DNA of 64,000 nt from Pogostemon cablin (lineage: Eukaryota; Streptophyta; Magnoliopsida; Lamiales; Lamiaceae), in the NCBI GenBank assembly GCA_023678885.1, contig CM043009.1, positions 20,205,117 through 20,269,116 of the forward strand. Reading direction: 5' to 3'. Each line of letters opens with the position of its first letter. Positions within the stretch are counted from its first letter, which is position 1. Below are positions 13,198 to 23,905 of this stretch, one piece after another. Made by a program: the position numbers and the translations under genes. Under the pieces are notes generated by a model, which made no database searches, was not told the origin of the DNA, and was given only the letters and a program-made list of their open reading frames with translations.

Positions 13198-13549
13198 TTC
13201 GACCTGGTTGGAGGAGGGTTCGACCTCTCAGCAGGTCGAACCAGCATTGCGGAGCTTACAGAAGAGGATTCGACCACGACTCAAGTGGTTCGACCTGTCC
13301 ATCAGGTCGAACCATGGTCGAACCAGTTCGCAGAAAAGAGAATTCGACCACGACGTTTGAGTTCGACTTGCCAGTTGGTCGAATCGGGAGCGGGAATTGT
13401 CCAGTGATGAGGTTCGACCTGGGGTTCGACAAGTCCTAAGTTGTTCGACCTGTTCAAGAGGTCGAACCAGTGTAGAATTCTTCCAGTAGCGGGGTTCGAC
13501 CTGTTGTTCGACCTGTGGCCAGTTGTTCGACCTGTTTGACGAGGTCGAA
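13198..13549. repeat. Hairpin-word array 1 (TTCGACC/GGTCGAA) in 5' U3 of element B
   Basis: By eye there are about 12 forward TTCGAC(C) and 6 reverse GGTCGAA words in 350 bp. The clearest hairpin is 13287-13313: an 11-bp perfect stem GGTTCGACCTG/CAGGTCGAACC with the loop TCCAT. The 3' LTR has the matching array at about 25451-25806. Confidence 0.9.
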
Positions 13550-13646
13550 CCTACGTGCGAGAACTTATCTTATCCAGATTTTTGAGGCCGAAACGCGTGA
13601 GATCACTTAGAAAGCCCATTCCAAGCCCTAGAGACGTGATTACAAG

Positions 13647-13654
13647 TATAAAAG
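13647..13654 (+). promoter_or_regulatory. TATA box of element B 5' LTR
   Basis: TATAAAAG lies about 100 bp after the hairpin-word array and is conserved at 25903-25910 in the 3' LTR. A related LTR at 30284-31531 has TATAAAAA in the same context. Confidence 0.7.
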
Positions 13655-14645
13655 GAGGCTCATACAGAGAATAAAGAGAGCTTTTGATCATCAATCATAA
13701 GAGAGACAAGAGTAGAGGTGGTGATCCATCCGGAGGACTGTGACAGAAGTTCGCTGAAGGTTCAAGTAAGAATGATCAATCTAACCATGATTGTTCCTAG
13801 ATCAATCATGGGCTAGAACTGCCTTGGTAGTTCTAGGGTTATGAAAGTTTCATGATGTAATTCATATTTCGTGTGTAAAACTCCGTACAACACTACCTGT
13901 GGTTTGTTTTATATAAGATTGCATATTTAATCCATACTCATAGTCGTTTTGTGCATCAATGATCGTTGTGTAGAGTCTGAATACATAACATGGTTATTGA
14001 TTGAGTGCGTTCACTACTGAGCAGGGTTTATTGTTATAATTCTAAGTGAAGGAATTCCGAAGTCTTATTAGAACCGTCTTATATGAATATTTATGAATTG
14101 AATTAAATTCGGGTTGATGAATAGGATGAAGAGTATAACTTTATAGTACCTAAAAAGGGAGATCAAATCGGGTTAGATTCTAGACGTAGAAGATAATTGA
14201 TTATGATAGTACCTAGAAAGGGGGGGTGAAGTATATCTCTTGCTCCGAGATTATTCACATGTGTCAAGCGCATATTTACTTGTGTCTATAGAGTAAACTT
14301 GCATGGTCTAGTGATGTGTCCACAAACCACAGGGCAGAGTCGGACACCATCACATGAAAATACGAATTACTAGTTAAACTGGATGACCCGACGAACTACC
14401 TACTATTCTTATTGATCACAACTCACTTTTCTTTACTCTTATTATTTCTTTTTGCTATTTTGATTAGAAGTTATTATTCCTTAAACCTTTACAATTACCA
14501 AACATAGTCTAAAGTATACTAGAATATAACGAAATTGATATTTAACCGTCCCGTGGGTTCGATATTGTAACTTGGTCATCTTCACGACTACAATTGATAT
14601 CCTTATACTTGAGGATTAATTTGTGTGTTGAGAAAACCCCTATCA

Positions 14646-15183
14646 GAGGATTTGTTGCATAAGTATATTGAGGATAATGAGGTTAGGATGAAAGCATATG
14701 AATAGAGGGTTGAAAAAATTGAATTGTTAGTTATTGATGTGAAGAGTTCTATGGATGTGAGAATGGAATCCATGGAACACCATTTAGGCCAAATCTCAAC
14801 CGCTCTGGAAAATATACAAAGAGTAATTAATAAATCTTCTACATCAGAGACTAAAGACCTATGCATGGCTATCTACAAATCGGGATGAGGAAAGAATGGT
14901 TGAAGAAGGGTTGGAGGCATATAAGGAGGTTGATAAAGAAGAGATTAGAAAAGAGGATAGTTTGGGGGTCAATGAGGCTATGAAGGAAAAAAGAGAGAGA
15001 GTTCCTAAGTGGGTGAAAGCAAAAGAGTTGAAAGAAGAGTTAAAGAAGGAATTTGATAGATTTGTTGAGTCTTTTGAGATGATGCTTGAGAAAGAAAAAC
15101 TTCGAAATCAAGAAGAGATTCATGTACTTATGGAAGCAAAGAAGCCTCCGGATATAAAGATCATTGACTCTACTCCACACAAG
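14646..15183 (+). repeat. Duplicated piece of element A placed after the 5' LTR of B
   Basis: This segment is nearly identical to 26901-27440, the true downstream flank of element B in element A; I see about three differences, one a GA dinucleotide indel. It begins with the same GAGGA target sequence. It encodes a charged, coiled-coil-like gag portion (for example VKAKELKEELKKEFDRFVES) and is not part of B. The match stops at 15183, where B gag sequence starts abruptly. Confidence 0.92.
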
Positions 15184-16457
15184 GGGAATTGGAAATAATG
15201 GGGCTGGAAATTATGAGCTTTTAGGAGCAAGGGGAACTAACACAGCTTTCGATCTTCATCCCGCTCTTATTAGCATGATTGAAAGAAACTCCTTTTCAGG
15301 AGGGTCTTTCAAGGATCCGCAGCAGCATCTGAACAAGTTCTTGGGTTATGCAAGTACTCAAAAAGACGTAGGAGAACATGAAGATGCTAGGAAGATCCTT
15401 TTGTTCAAATTCTCGCTTACTGAAAAGGCGAGGGATTGGTATGATACTATTAACGCAGCTGAGTGCACCACGTGGGAGCAATTGAAGTTAAGGTTCTTGG
15501 AAAGGTATATGCCACCTTCGAAGGTGTTTAAGATGAAGCAAGATATTAACCAATTTGCTATCAGTGGAGGTGAGAAATTTCATGAAGCGTGGGATTGATT
15601 CAAGGACATGCTCAGGAAGTGCCCTCAACATGGGTTATCTAAAGCCCAATATATCAGTATATTCTATAATGGATTGGACTGTGAATCAAGAGTGTTACTT
15701 GATGCTTCTTCTAATGGAGCATTGCTTACAAAGTCATCCGTTGAGGCCGAGAAATTGTTTGAAGACATATCGATGAATTCGAGGGATTGGCCTATTGATA
15801 GAGTTAGAGGTACTTATGTTCTTGGAAAGGTAGCTCAGGTTGAACAAGCAATGGTGAAAACAAAGAGAGAGGATGAGATCGTTTCGAGCTTGTCCAATAT
15901 CAACAAGCTACTTGAGTCTCAACAGAAGCAGATCAGCGAGATATCTCAACGAGTGCCAATCATGCAGCAAGAGATGATGAATAATGGAACCATCCAAGAA
16001 GAATTGGAGGAAGCAAATTATGCCATGGGTCAAAGTATTCAAGGAACGAGGTACCCAACACCAAGGGAACTATCGAAGAAACTTTAACAATCGTGGTCCC
16101 TCTGGTAGTTATCAACAGCAACTAAGGAGGCCCGAATTTTCATGGAGCAATACGAACAATGCAGTGCAACTTCCGATGGGTATTGATCCGGGAGAAAAGG
16201 TGGAAGAAGGGAAGCCTGGTTTTGAGGATACTGTGAACAGGTACATGGTAAAGAATGATGAAAGAGTGAACCGCCTTGAGGTCAAACTTGAGAAAAAGAT
16301 TGATGATCACCACAGAGATTTGTCCACTCAAGTGAAAGATCTCACGTTGTTGATGGGTACAATTGCAGAGAATGTGAACACATTGACTCAATCTGTAGGC
16401 AAAGGGAACGCAGTACGAGGGACCGATGAGGCCAAAATCAAAGTTGGAATTTTCTAA
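15184..16457 (+). pseudogene. Element B gag, N-terminally truncated, with one stop and one frameshift
   Basis: It carries the Athila gag signature: FDLHPALISMIERNSFSGGS, then KFSLTEKARDWYDTI, TTWEQLKLRFLERYMPPSK and HEAWD. A TGA at 15596-15598 interrupts it and the same frame continues to 16087. A frameshift near 16035-16060 moves the C-terminal part (from about GNYRRNFNNRG) to another frame ending at 16457. That part is Asn/Arg-rich and then coiled-coil-like. No CCHC zinc knuckle is visible. The protein would form the particle core. The N-terminus and leader were lost at the 15183/15184 junction. Confidence 0.88.
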
Positions 16458-16462
16458 GCCTC

Positions 16463-16795
16463 GGTTCGACCAACACTCAGAGGGTTTGACCTGGCATACA
16501 TGTCGAACCATGGTCGAACCTCATCAGCAAGAGCACTCTGTTTTGTCACAGAAACGGTTCGACCACGATCGTAATTATTCGACTAACCTATCAGGTCGAA
16601 CCCAGGTCGAACCGGAGGATAGAAACTATACAGTGAAGTGGTTCGACCTCGGGGGTAATTGTTCGACCTCCAATGTTGGTCGAACCCAAGTCGAACCTCA
16701 AGAGCAGAATGAGATCAGTCTTCCAGGAGAGAGGTTCGACTAATACAAACCTGGTTCGACCTCTGAAACTGGTCGAACCCTAGTCGAACCTCGCC
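16463..16795. repeat. Hairpin-word array 2 in the gag-pol linker of element B
   Basis: The same TTCGACC/GGTCGAACC words as in the LTR occur in pairs, commonly followed by a second CAGGTCGAACC-like copy. One forward frame (16426-16743) is open through most of the array and would encode recurring RTQVEP and (W/R)FD peptides. Confidence 0.88.
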
Positions 16796-18200
16796 AAGAT
16801 GTTTTGATTGATGCACCTGATGTTCCTTTTGATGTCGATGCAACTCCAGTGGTACGGAATGAGCAAAGTACAGATATAATAGCTGAGAAAAAAATGGGAA
16901 AGAGCTAAGCGATTAAGAGCCGAAAAGGAGAAAGCGGAGAAGGTTGATCGTGATGAATGGGGGATTCCCAAAACAAAGATACCTCCACCGTTTCCCTACA
17001 AGCTAGTAAAGAAGGGATTGGAAGAAAAGTTCAAGAAGTTTTCAGAGATAATGAACAAGATAGCCTTGAACATCCCTTTTTCAGAGGTAATCATGGAGAT
17101 GCCATATTATTCTCGATTCCTTAAAGACATATTGATGAAGAAGCGAAGCTTAACCGGAGTTGAAATGGTAAACTTATCTGAGAATTGTAGCTCAATTATT
17201 CAAAAGAAGTTGCCACCAAAGATGAAAGATCCGGGGAGCTTTACTATTCTATGTGAGATCGGGAAAGGGCCAGCACGGCGAGCTTTGTGCGATCTAGGGC
17301 AAGCATCAATTTGATGCCGTTGTCCATCTTTCAGAAGCTTGGTTTGGGGGAGTTGACCCCGACAACTGTGGCCTCCAATTGGCAGATAGATCAATGACGT
17401 TTCCGAAAGGTATTGTTGAAGATGTTCTTGTAAAGGTGGAGAAGCTAGTCTTTCCTGTGGATTTCCTTGTACTAGAAATGGATGATGACAAGGATAATGT
17501 TCCTTTAATCTTGGGGAGGCCATTCCTTGCTACGGCTGGAGCTATGATAGATGTTCGGAAGGGAGAACTTAAGCTGCGAATGGACAAAGAAGAAGTACTT
17601 TTCAACTTGGACAAAGCAATGAAGATGCCAATGGAGTCCCAGTGTTATAGTATTGACGTGGTGGAGGAGATTGTGAAGGAGGATATGTCTCTGATCTTGT
17701 CAAAGGATCCTCTTGAGACATGCTTGATGGAGTTTCTTACTTATCCCACTACGGAGCTTGACGGACTTTCTAACAAGGTATGTATTGAATTTCTTGAAAA
17801 CTTACTTGCTTTGGGTGATGACAGGTTTGAATTGGAAAGAACTAAGGTGGAAGAAGTCAAATGGACTAGGAGGTACTTGCCTTTGGATAACGAAAGCGCT
17901 CCAGTGGAAGAAAGAAAAGATGAGTTGAAACCATTGCCGGAACACTTGAAGTACGCTTTTCTTGGTGATAATGACAAATATCCGGTAATTGTATCTTTTT
18001 CCCTTAATGATGATCAACTTGAGGAGTTATTAGATGTCTTAAGGAAGTACAAGTCTGCAATAGGGTGGTCACTTGATGATTTGAAAGGTATTAGCCCTTC
18101 GTATTGTATGCATCGGATTAGGTTGATGGATGAAGCTAAGACGAGTGTTCAAAATCAGCGTAGGGTGAATCCAGCAATTCAAGAGGTGATAAGAAAGTAA
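16796..18200 (+). pseudogene. Element B protease region (start of pol), frameshifted
   Basis: The region preceding protease reads EKFKKFSEIMNKIALNIPF and LPPKMKDPGSFTI, typical of Athila pol. The aspartic protease active-site region (CDLG) is at about 17287-17298 and a one-base loss right after it shifts the frame. A second one-base loss near 17370 shifts it again. The third segment (17379-18200) has the flap and C-terminal part (PLILGRPFLAT) and leads into the RT connection domain. A TAA at 18198-18200 ends it. It would process the gag-pol polyprotein; it is inactive as it stands. Confidence 0.85.
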
Positions 18201-20847
18201 ATCCTTACGTGGTTGGATGCTGAAATTATATATCCTATTAGTGATAGTCCCCATGTGAGTCCATTGCATGTAGTTGCTAAAAAGGGGGGCATGACTGTAG
18301 TGAAAGCTGAGGGGAGAAGCTATAGCCACGAGGATTCCTACGGGATGGCGTGCATGTGTGGATTACAGGAAATTAAATGAGAACACGTGTAAGGACCATT
18401 TTCCTCTTCCTTTTATGGATCAAATGTTAGATCGTCTTGCAGGGTATGAGTTTTATTGTTTCTTGGATGGATACTCGGGGTACAACCAAATCATGATTGC
18501 TCCCGAGGATCAAGAAAAGACCACTTTTACTTGCCCCTACGGGACCTTTGCTTTTAGGAAGATGCCGTTTGGATTGTGTAATGCGTCTGCTACTTTTCAG
18601 AGATGCATGATGGCGATTTTTGATGGTTTGATAGAAAAGATCATGGAAGTATTCATGGACGATTTTTCAGTTTTTAGTTCTTTTTTTGATATTTGTTTGT
18701 CTAACCTTGCTATTATTTTGAAGAGGTGTCAAGAAACTAATCTTGTCCTGAATTGGGAGAAGTGCCACTTCATGGTGAAGGATGGGATTGTTCTTGGGCA
18801 TCATGTTTCCGCCAAGGGATTGCAAGTAGATCGTGCTAAAGTGGTGGCAATTGAGAAGCTTCCACCACCGACCAATGAAAGAGGAGTGCGGTCCTTCCTT
18901 GGACACGCCGGTTTTTGCAGGAGATTCATAAAAGACTTCTCAAAATACTCTAAGCCCTTATCTCATTTACTTGAAAAGGATATTCCTTTTGTGTTTAATG
19001 ATGAGTGTCTAACAGCTTTTCAAGTTTTGAAGGAGGCGCTAATTACTGCCCCCATCTTGATCACACCGGACTGGACTCAACCATTTGTACTTATGTGTGA
19101 TGCAAGTGATGTAGCACTGGGTGTGGTGCTCGGGCAGCTAAGGGAGAAGAAGTTCTGCGCCATTTACTACGCGAGTAAGACTTTCGATGCGGCACAGAAG
19201 AATTACACGGTGACTGAAAAGGAGTTTTTGGCTGTTGTGTATGCATTCGATAAGTTTCGTCAGTATTTGGTTGGCATGAAGACGATTGTGTATACGGATC
19301 ATTCAGCAATTCGATATTTAATGGAGAAGAAGGAGACGAAGCCTAGAATTATAAGATGGATTCTACTACTTCAGGAGTTTGACATGGAGATTCGGGATAA
19401 GAAAGGAACAGAAAATGTGTTGGCAGATCACTTGTCAAGGTTGGAGACTAGGGAGCATTGTGATAATTCTTTTGAGTATATTGAAGAGATGTTCCCTGAT
19501 GAGAAGATCATGGCTGTGGCTGTTGAAGGAACTGAGCGAGCATGTGTGGTCGCAGCACAAGGTATGGATCCATGGTACGCGGATTATGTTAATTACATTG
19601 TCATTGGAGAAATTCCAAGGGATCTCAACCGATATCAACTTGCAAAATTTAGGAGGGAAGTTGAGACATTTATATGGTATGATCCGTTTGTTTACAAGAT
19701 ATGTACAGATTCTATTGTCCGAAGATGTGTACCCGAGATGGAAATGGAGAGTGTGCTTGAGTTCTGCCATGCACAACCAAATGGGGGGCATTTTGGAGCG
19801 CAAAAGACTGCAGCTAAGGTACTTCAATCCGCTCTTTATTGGCCTACATTGTTTAGAGATAGTGAGAGCTATGTGGCGTCTTGCGATAGATGTCAGCGCA
19901 TGTGAAATATAGGTAGGAGAGATGAGATGCCACTGCAGCCTAGCATAGTTGTGGAGATATTTGATGTATGGGGGATCGATTTTATGGGGCCTTTTCCCCC
20001 ATTGAATGGGTTTCTCTACATTCTTCTTGCTGTGGATTATGTTTCAAAGTGGGTGGAAGCAATTCCTACTCGTGTAAATGACTCGAAAATTGTTTTATCT
20101 TTCTTGAAGAAGCATATTTTTGCCCGTTATGGAGTTCCTAGAGCATTAGTTAGTGATGGAGGTTCCCACTTCGTCAATAAATTTCTTGAGAAGGTGCTTA
20201 AGGATTATGGTGTTAAGCATAGGGTTACTACACCCTATCATCCGCAAGCGAATGGGCAAGCAGAGGTCTCCAACCGTCAAGTCAAACAGATTCTGGAGAA
20301 AGTGGTTGGAACTAATAGAAAGGATTGGGCTATGAAGCTCGATGATGTGTTATGGGGGTTTCGAACCGCTTACAAGACGGTGTTAGATATGTCACCGTAT
20401 TAAATTGTCTATGGGAAGCCGTGCCACTTACCCGTAGAGATTCAACACAAAGCGTTTTGGGCTTTGCGAAGCTTGAACTTGACCCTCAAGGATGTGAAGG
20501 AGTTGAGGATAACTCACATGAATCAATTGGATGAATTTAGGAGTCGTGCTTACAAGAATTCAGAGATTTATAAGGAAAGAATGAAGAGGTGGCATGATTC
20601 TAAGATCTCATACAAGGAGTTCAAGCAAGGAGATGAGGTACTACTTTTTAACTCTCGATTGAAGCTTTTTGCAGGCAAGTTGAAGTCTAAGTGGACGGGT
20701 CCGTTCATGATTCATCGAGCCTTAGGAGGGGGGAGTTTTGAGCTTATTGACAAAGATGGAGACGTTATTGCGGCGAATGGGCATCGGTTGAAGCATTATA
20801 AGTCACCGGATGATGCGTGTGTCATTTTTGATGATACCTTGATCTGA
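18201..20847 (+). pseudogene. Element B reverse transcriptase, RNase H and integrase
   Basis: The sense continues after the TAA at 18198 (WLDAEIIYPISDS); a frameshift near 18305-18320 puts the rest in the frame open from 18358. RT has the catalytic FMDDF at 18652-18666. RNase H has CDASD (19096-19110), TEKE and YTDHS (19291-19305). The integrase zinc-binding part ends CDRC, then TGA at 19903-19905. The core follows with WGIDFMGPF, SDGGSHF and GQAEVSNR (Asp, Asp, Glu all present), then TAA at 20401-20403. The C-terminal part ends at 20847. These later segments share one frame, so the breaks are simple stops. Domain order PR-RT-RH-INT marks Ty3/gypsy; the motifs point to Athila. Confidence 0.93.
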
Positions 20848-21303
20848 TTTGGTACCGTCGTGACTCTTCGACGTTAAATATGAGCGCTTATTGAGAGCTT
20901 ACTCTTTTGTTTTATTGCTTTATTTCTTTTGTGTGAGTAAGAAATTTTTATATTTAAGGTGCTTACTAATCGGCAATTACATCTCTTTTCAAACTTAGTT
21001 TCGACTTACATTTTTACTAAATTTGGGGGGGGTGTGATGTTATTACCTCATTGAAGCATTAAGAGTATAATCTTTTCTTTGTATTGTTTGTTAGGGGAGT
21101 TGGTTTTTGCGGCCATATTGAAATTTTAATCGATTTTGATGTGACGATTTTTTACAACTTGCCTAATGTTCAGTGGTTTTTGGTTGTGTTTTCTTTTACG
21201 GAGTTACTCATGAATGATGTTTTGTGGAATAATTTTTGAAGTTACGCTCTAGATTGTACCTAATGAGTTGTGTTGAAGCTTGAAGTGTGTAGTGAATGAA
21301 GAA
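20848..21303. other. Spacer after pol of element B
   Basis: This is T-rich noncoding sequence with a G run near 21025. No open frame of note. Confidence 0.5.
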
Positions 21304-21697
21304 CGTTCGACCAACACCAGGAGTGGTTCGACCAGTGCCGGAGGTCGAACAAAAGTAGAGGAAGTCGAACCAGAGTCGAAAGTTGTCCAGAGTGGTGGTT
21401 CGACCTAAGTCATATTTGTTCGACCTGTTCAGGAGGTCGAACCTGAGGTCGAACCAGTCAGTTCAAAGCACTGCTTTCCAGAAAATGGGTTCGACCAATT
21501 CAAGGATTGTTCGACCTGATCAGCAAGTCGAACCCAGGTCGAACCGAGAAGAGCATTTGTCCAGAAGGTAGGTTTGACCTCGTCAGTCATTGTTCGACCT
21601 GTTCAGGAGGTCGAACCAAGCCAGGTACGCAATTTAAGTTCGATTTTTCGGAGGGTTCGATCACTTTTTTTCGAAACACCAAACCTCGAACCCTCTT
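21304..21697. repeat. Hairpin-word array 3 between pol and the last ORF of element B
   Basis: It contains paired TTCGACC and GGTCGAACC words like arrays 1 and 2, for example TGTTCGACCTGTTCAGGAGG followed by TCGAACC, seen near both 21420 and 21594. It shows how far the word has spread inside one element. Confidence 0.88.
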
Positions 21698-21869
21698 CGA
21701 ACCTCTACACCCTTGCACAAATTCTTCGATTACACTTGATTGCATACCGATTACACAACACTACACCTTGAATTTATGAGTTAGTCGTGGATTTGGGCGA
21801 TTTTTGTCGCAAATTAGGGCTGAAATCGCAATTTTTGGGTTGTTGTGTGTTCTTGATCGGTTGTTCACC

Positions 21870-23905
21870 ATGGGCAAGTCAAAAGGTATGTTTTTCCAAC
21901 TCAATTACTCTAGGATTGAAGGTTTAGGTACGAAATTCGATTTGAATAAGAGGATTGATGTTGAGTAGGGTTGAATTTCATGGTGAATGTTGATATTGTG
22001 ACTTGTTTCATATGAATTCTTGTTTCTTGGTTTTAGGTTGTTTGATTATTGATAGAACTTGAATTTTTATGAAGATTGATCAAGGATATAGAACATCTAA
22101 TAGAATGAGCATGTTGATTTGGTTTGAAATTGATGAAATTGAAGTAGTTCATTAAGGGAAACATGTTGAATTTTTGATTGAATTGCTTGGATTGTTGATG
22201 CATGCTTGTTGGTTATTTAAAGAAGTGTGATTGAAAATGTTTTTGAACATGTTGAATAATCAAGTGGTGTTGAGACGATAGTTGGAGTGAATATGCATTG
22301 ATGCTTGAAGTCTTGAGTAGAGTATGTGATGTGTAAAATACTTACTTTCTTGTCTTGTTGGTTGGATTGAAGTATTTGTTTTCAGGAAAGGGACAAGAAT
22401 CAAGTAAAGATAAAGGAAAGGCAGAGGAAGAAAGATCAAAGAAGAGGCATGACAGTCCTTCAAATTTGGACAAAGTGACAAGGAAACTGAGGCTGCAAGA
22501 TCATTTACCCAAAAATTTCAAGATTCATATGCAAGATTGGGATGAGATCAAAGAGAAGTGGGAAGAAGTTTCAGACAAGATAGCTCGTACTCGATACCAA
22601 GATGATGAAGCGATGAGGATAATGAGAATAGGGGATGACATATTTTGGATGTTCGATCAAGTAGGGATCCGAAGATTCATGGAGTTGAAGAGGCCGACGT
22701 ACTTCCATGTTACAGCGGAAGTAGTTTGCTCATTTGAGATGGAGAAGGACCCGCTTGGGTACCCATATCGGTGTACGTTTCAGCTTGGCGGAGTGAGTAG
22801 GAGATGGACGTCTGAGGATTTCAATGAGTTGTTTGAGACGCCTTTAGAGATCCCTCGATTAGAAAATGCTGCATTTGGTGCAAATCGGTTTTGGAGGAAG
22901 ATCACCGGGGAGATTCGAGATTATAAAATCAGACAGGCTCGTGCTTCCGCAATAAAGAACCCAGTCTTGAGGTACATGGACCGCGTCCTGAGCAACACGT
23001 TATTCGCCCGCTCGGAGGAGAGTGTTGTACCTAGAGGAGAGCTTTACGCCCTGTGGTGTATGCTGAACGGGGTGAAGTTCAATGTTGGAGCTTATTTCAT
23101 TGCGCAGCTGCATCGATTCAAGACCATTGGATTTCAAAAGGTGAATATTGGAGGGTTACTGACGATCGTGGCTGAGCATTACAACTTGGATCTCACTGGC
23201 TTTACACCAGTAGAAGGAGAACCCGATTTGATGATGAGCACGTGCATGAAGGGAGGATTTGCCTATTTTAGAGATGGAGATTGGTTTTTCACGAGGGGTC
23301 TCAAGCCTTTCGAATTTATGTTCCCCTTCGACGTGAGCAACTTGACAACTATTCGGGAAGCAAGGAATAAGTTGATGAATTCTCTCGGACATACTGCCTT
23401 ATCCGTGGCAGTGAAGTCGGGTGGTGATTGGAGAGCGGTAGCGCAGATGTGTGCTGAGGGGAGGATGGCTGAGCTATAGCAGATCATTGATCAAGGAAAG
23501 TTCCGTCCACCTCAGCCACAGCACCCTGAAGAGGAGGATCAGGTAGATGAGCAGCCGGAGATGGAGATTCCGGAAGAAGAGCAGCATGATGCACCTCAGC
23601 ATGCTTCGGTACTGCAGCAGCGGCGAGCAGTTCCAGGTACCCAGGAGCAGCTTCGCTTGATTCATGAGCAGCTGGTCGCGGTAGTAGCTGCACAGCAGGA
23701 GACGAACAAGCAGCTCGCGCTCGCTAACGCCAACTACGCCACGCTGAACGAGAGGTACTCTACCTTGGATGAGCGTGTTGGTAGAGTGAGTAGTCGAGTG
23801 GATATGATGGATAGGCACATTACCAGTCTATGCCGAGCTGTGGAGAATAGGATGGATGAGGATGACAAAGATGATGATGAGGATGATGATGCTCCTAGGG
23901 AGTAG
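21870..23905 (+). pseudogene. Athila-type additional 3' ORF, predicted to be spliced, one internal stop
   Basis: The proposed start is ATG 21870 in good context (CACCATGG). A 16-nt first exon ends at 21885 before GTATGT, and the acceptor TTTTCAG ends at 22385. The phase fits the long frame that runs to a TAG at 23477-23479 and continues in frame to 23905. The protein is about 510 residues: a charged N-terminus, a central region like the plant 'Athila ORF-1' family (RTRYQDDEAMRIMRIGDD, PRGELYALWCMLNGVKFNVG) and an acidic C-terminus with a coiled coil. Athila elements often carry an extra ORF after pol, sometimes called env-like. I see no convincing membrane segment or signal peptide, so an envelope role is unproven. 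The TAG is a CAG-type one-base change. Confidence 0.72.
21886..22385 (+). other. Predicted 500-nt intron in the 3' ORF of element B
   Basis: The donor is AAAAG|GTATGT and the acceptor TTTTCAG|GAAAGG. It is T-rich, lacks coding character and keeps the frame (phase 1) between a start codon in good context and the long ORF. Confidence 0.6.

Larger units (their letters stand above)
12979..14645 (+). repeat. 5' LTR of element B
   Basis: It runs TGATGAGTGTGTAAATTCAC..GAAAACCCCTATCA. U3 contains the TTCGACC/GGTCGAA cluster (13198-13549), followed by a TATA box. It matches 25234-26900 along its whole length. Confidence 0.92.

Noticed and set aside
13171..13407. 78-codon frame in the LTR array (and its twin at 25426)
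   Set aside because: It is the array read in one frame within an LTR upstream of the TATA box; there is no sign of translation.
13198..13549. GGTTCGA words as RNA polymerase III B boxes or tRNA-derived SINEs
   Set aside because: The core GGTTCGA matches the B box start, but the following bases do not fit GGTTCGANNCC, no A box lies upstream and no T-run terminator or tRNA fold is present.
14603..14866. Minus-strand 87-codon frame, identical copy at 26858-27121
   Set aside because: It is antisense to element A gag and straddles the LTR end; the identity only reflects the duplication.
21870..23905. Calling the extra ORF of element B a viral envelope gene
   Set aside because: No signal peptide, fusion-type segment or membrane anchor was seen; similarity is to the Athila ORF family, whose function is not established.
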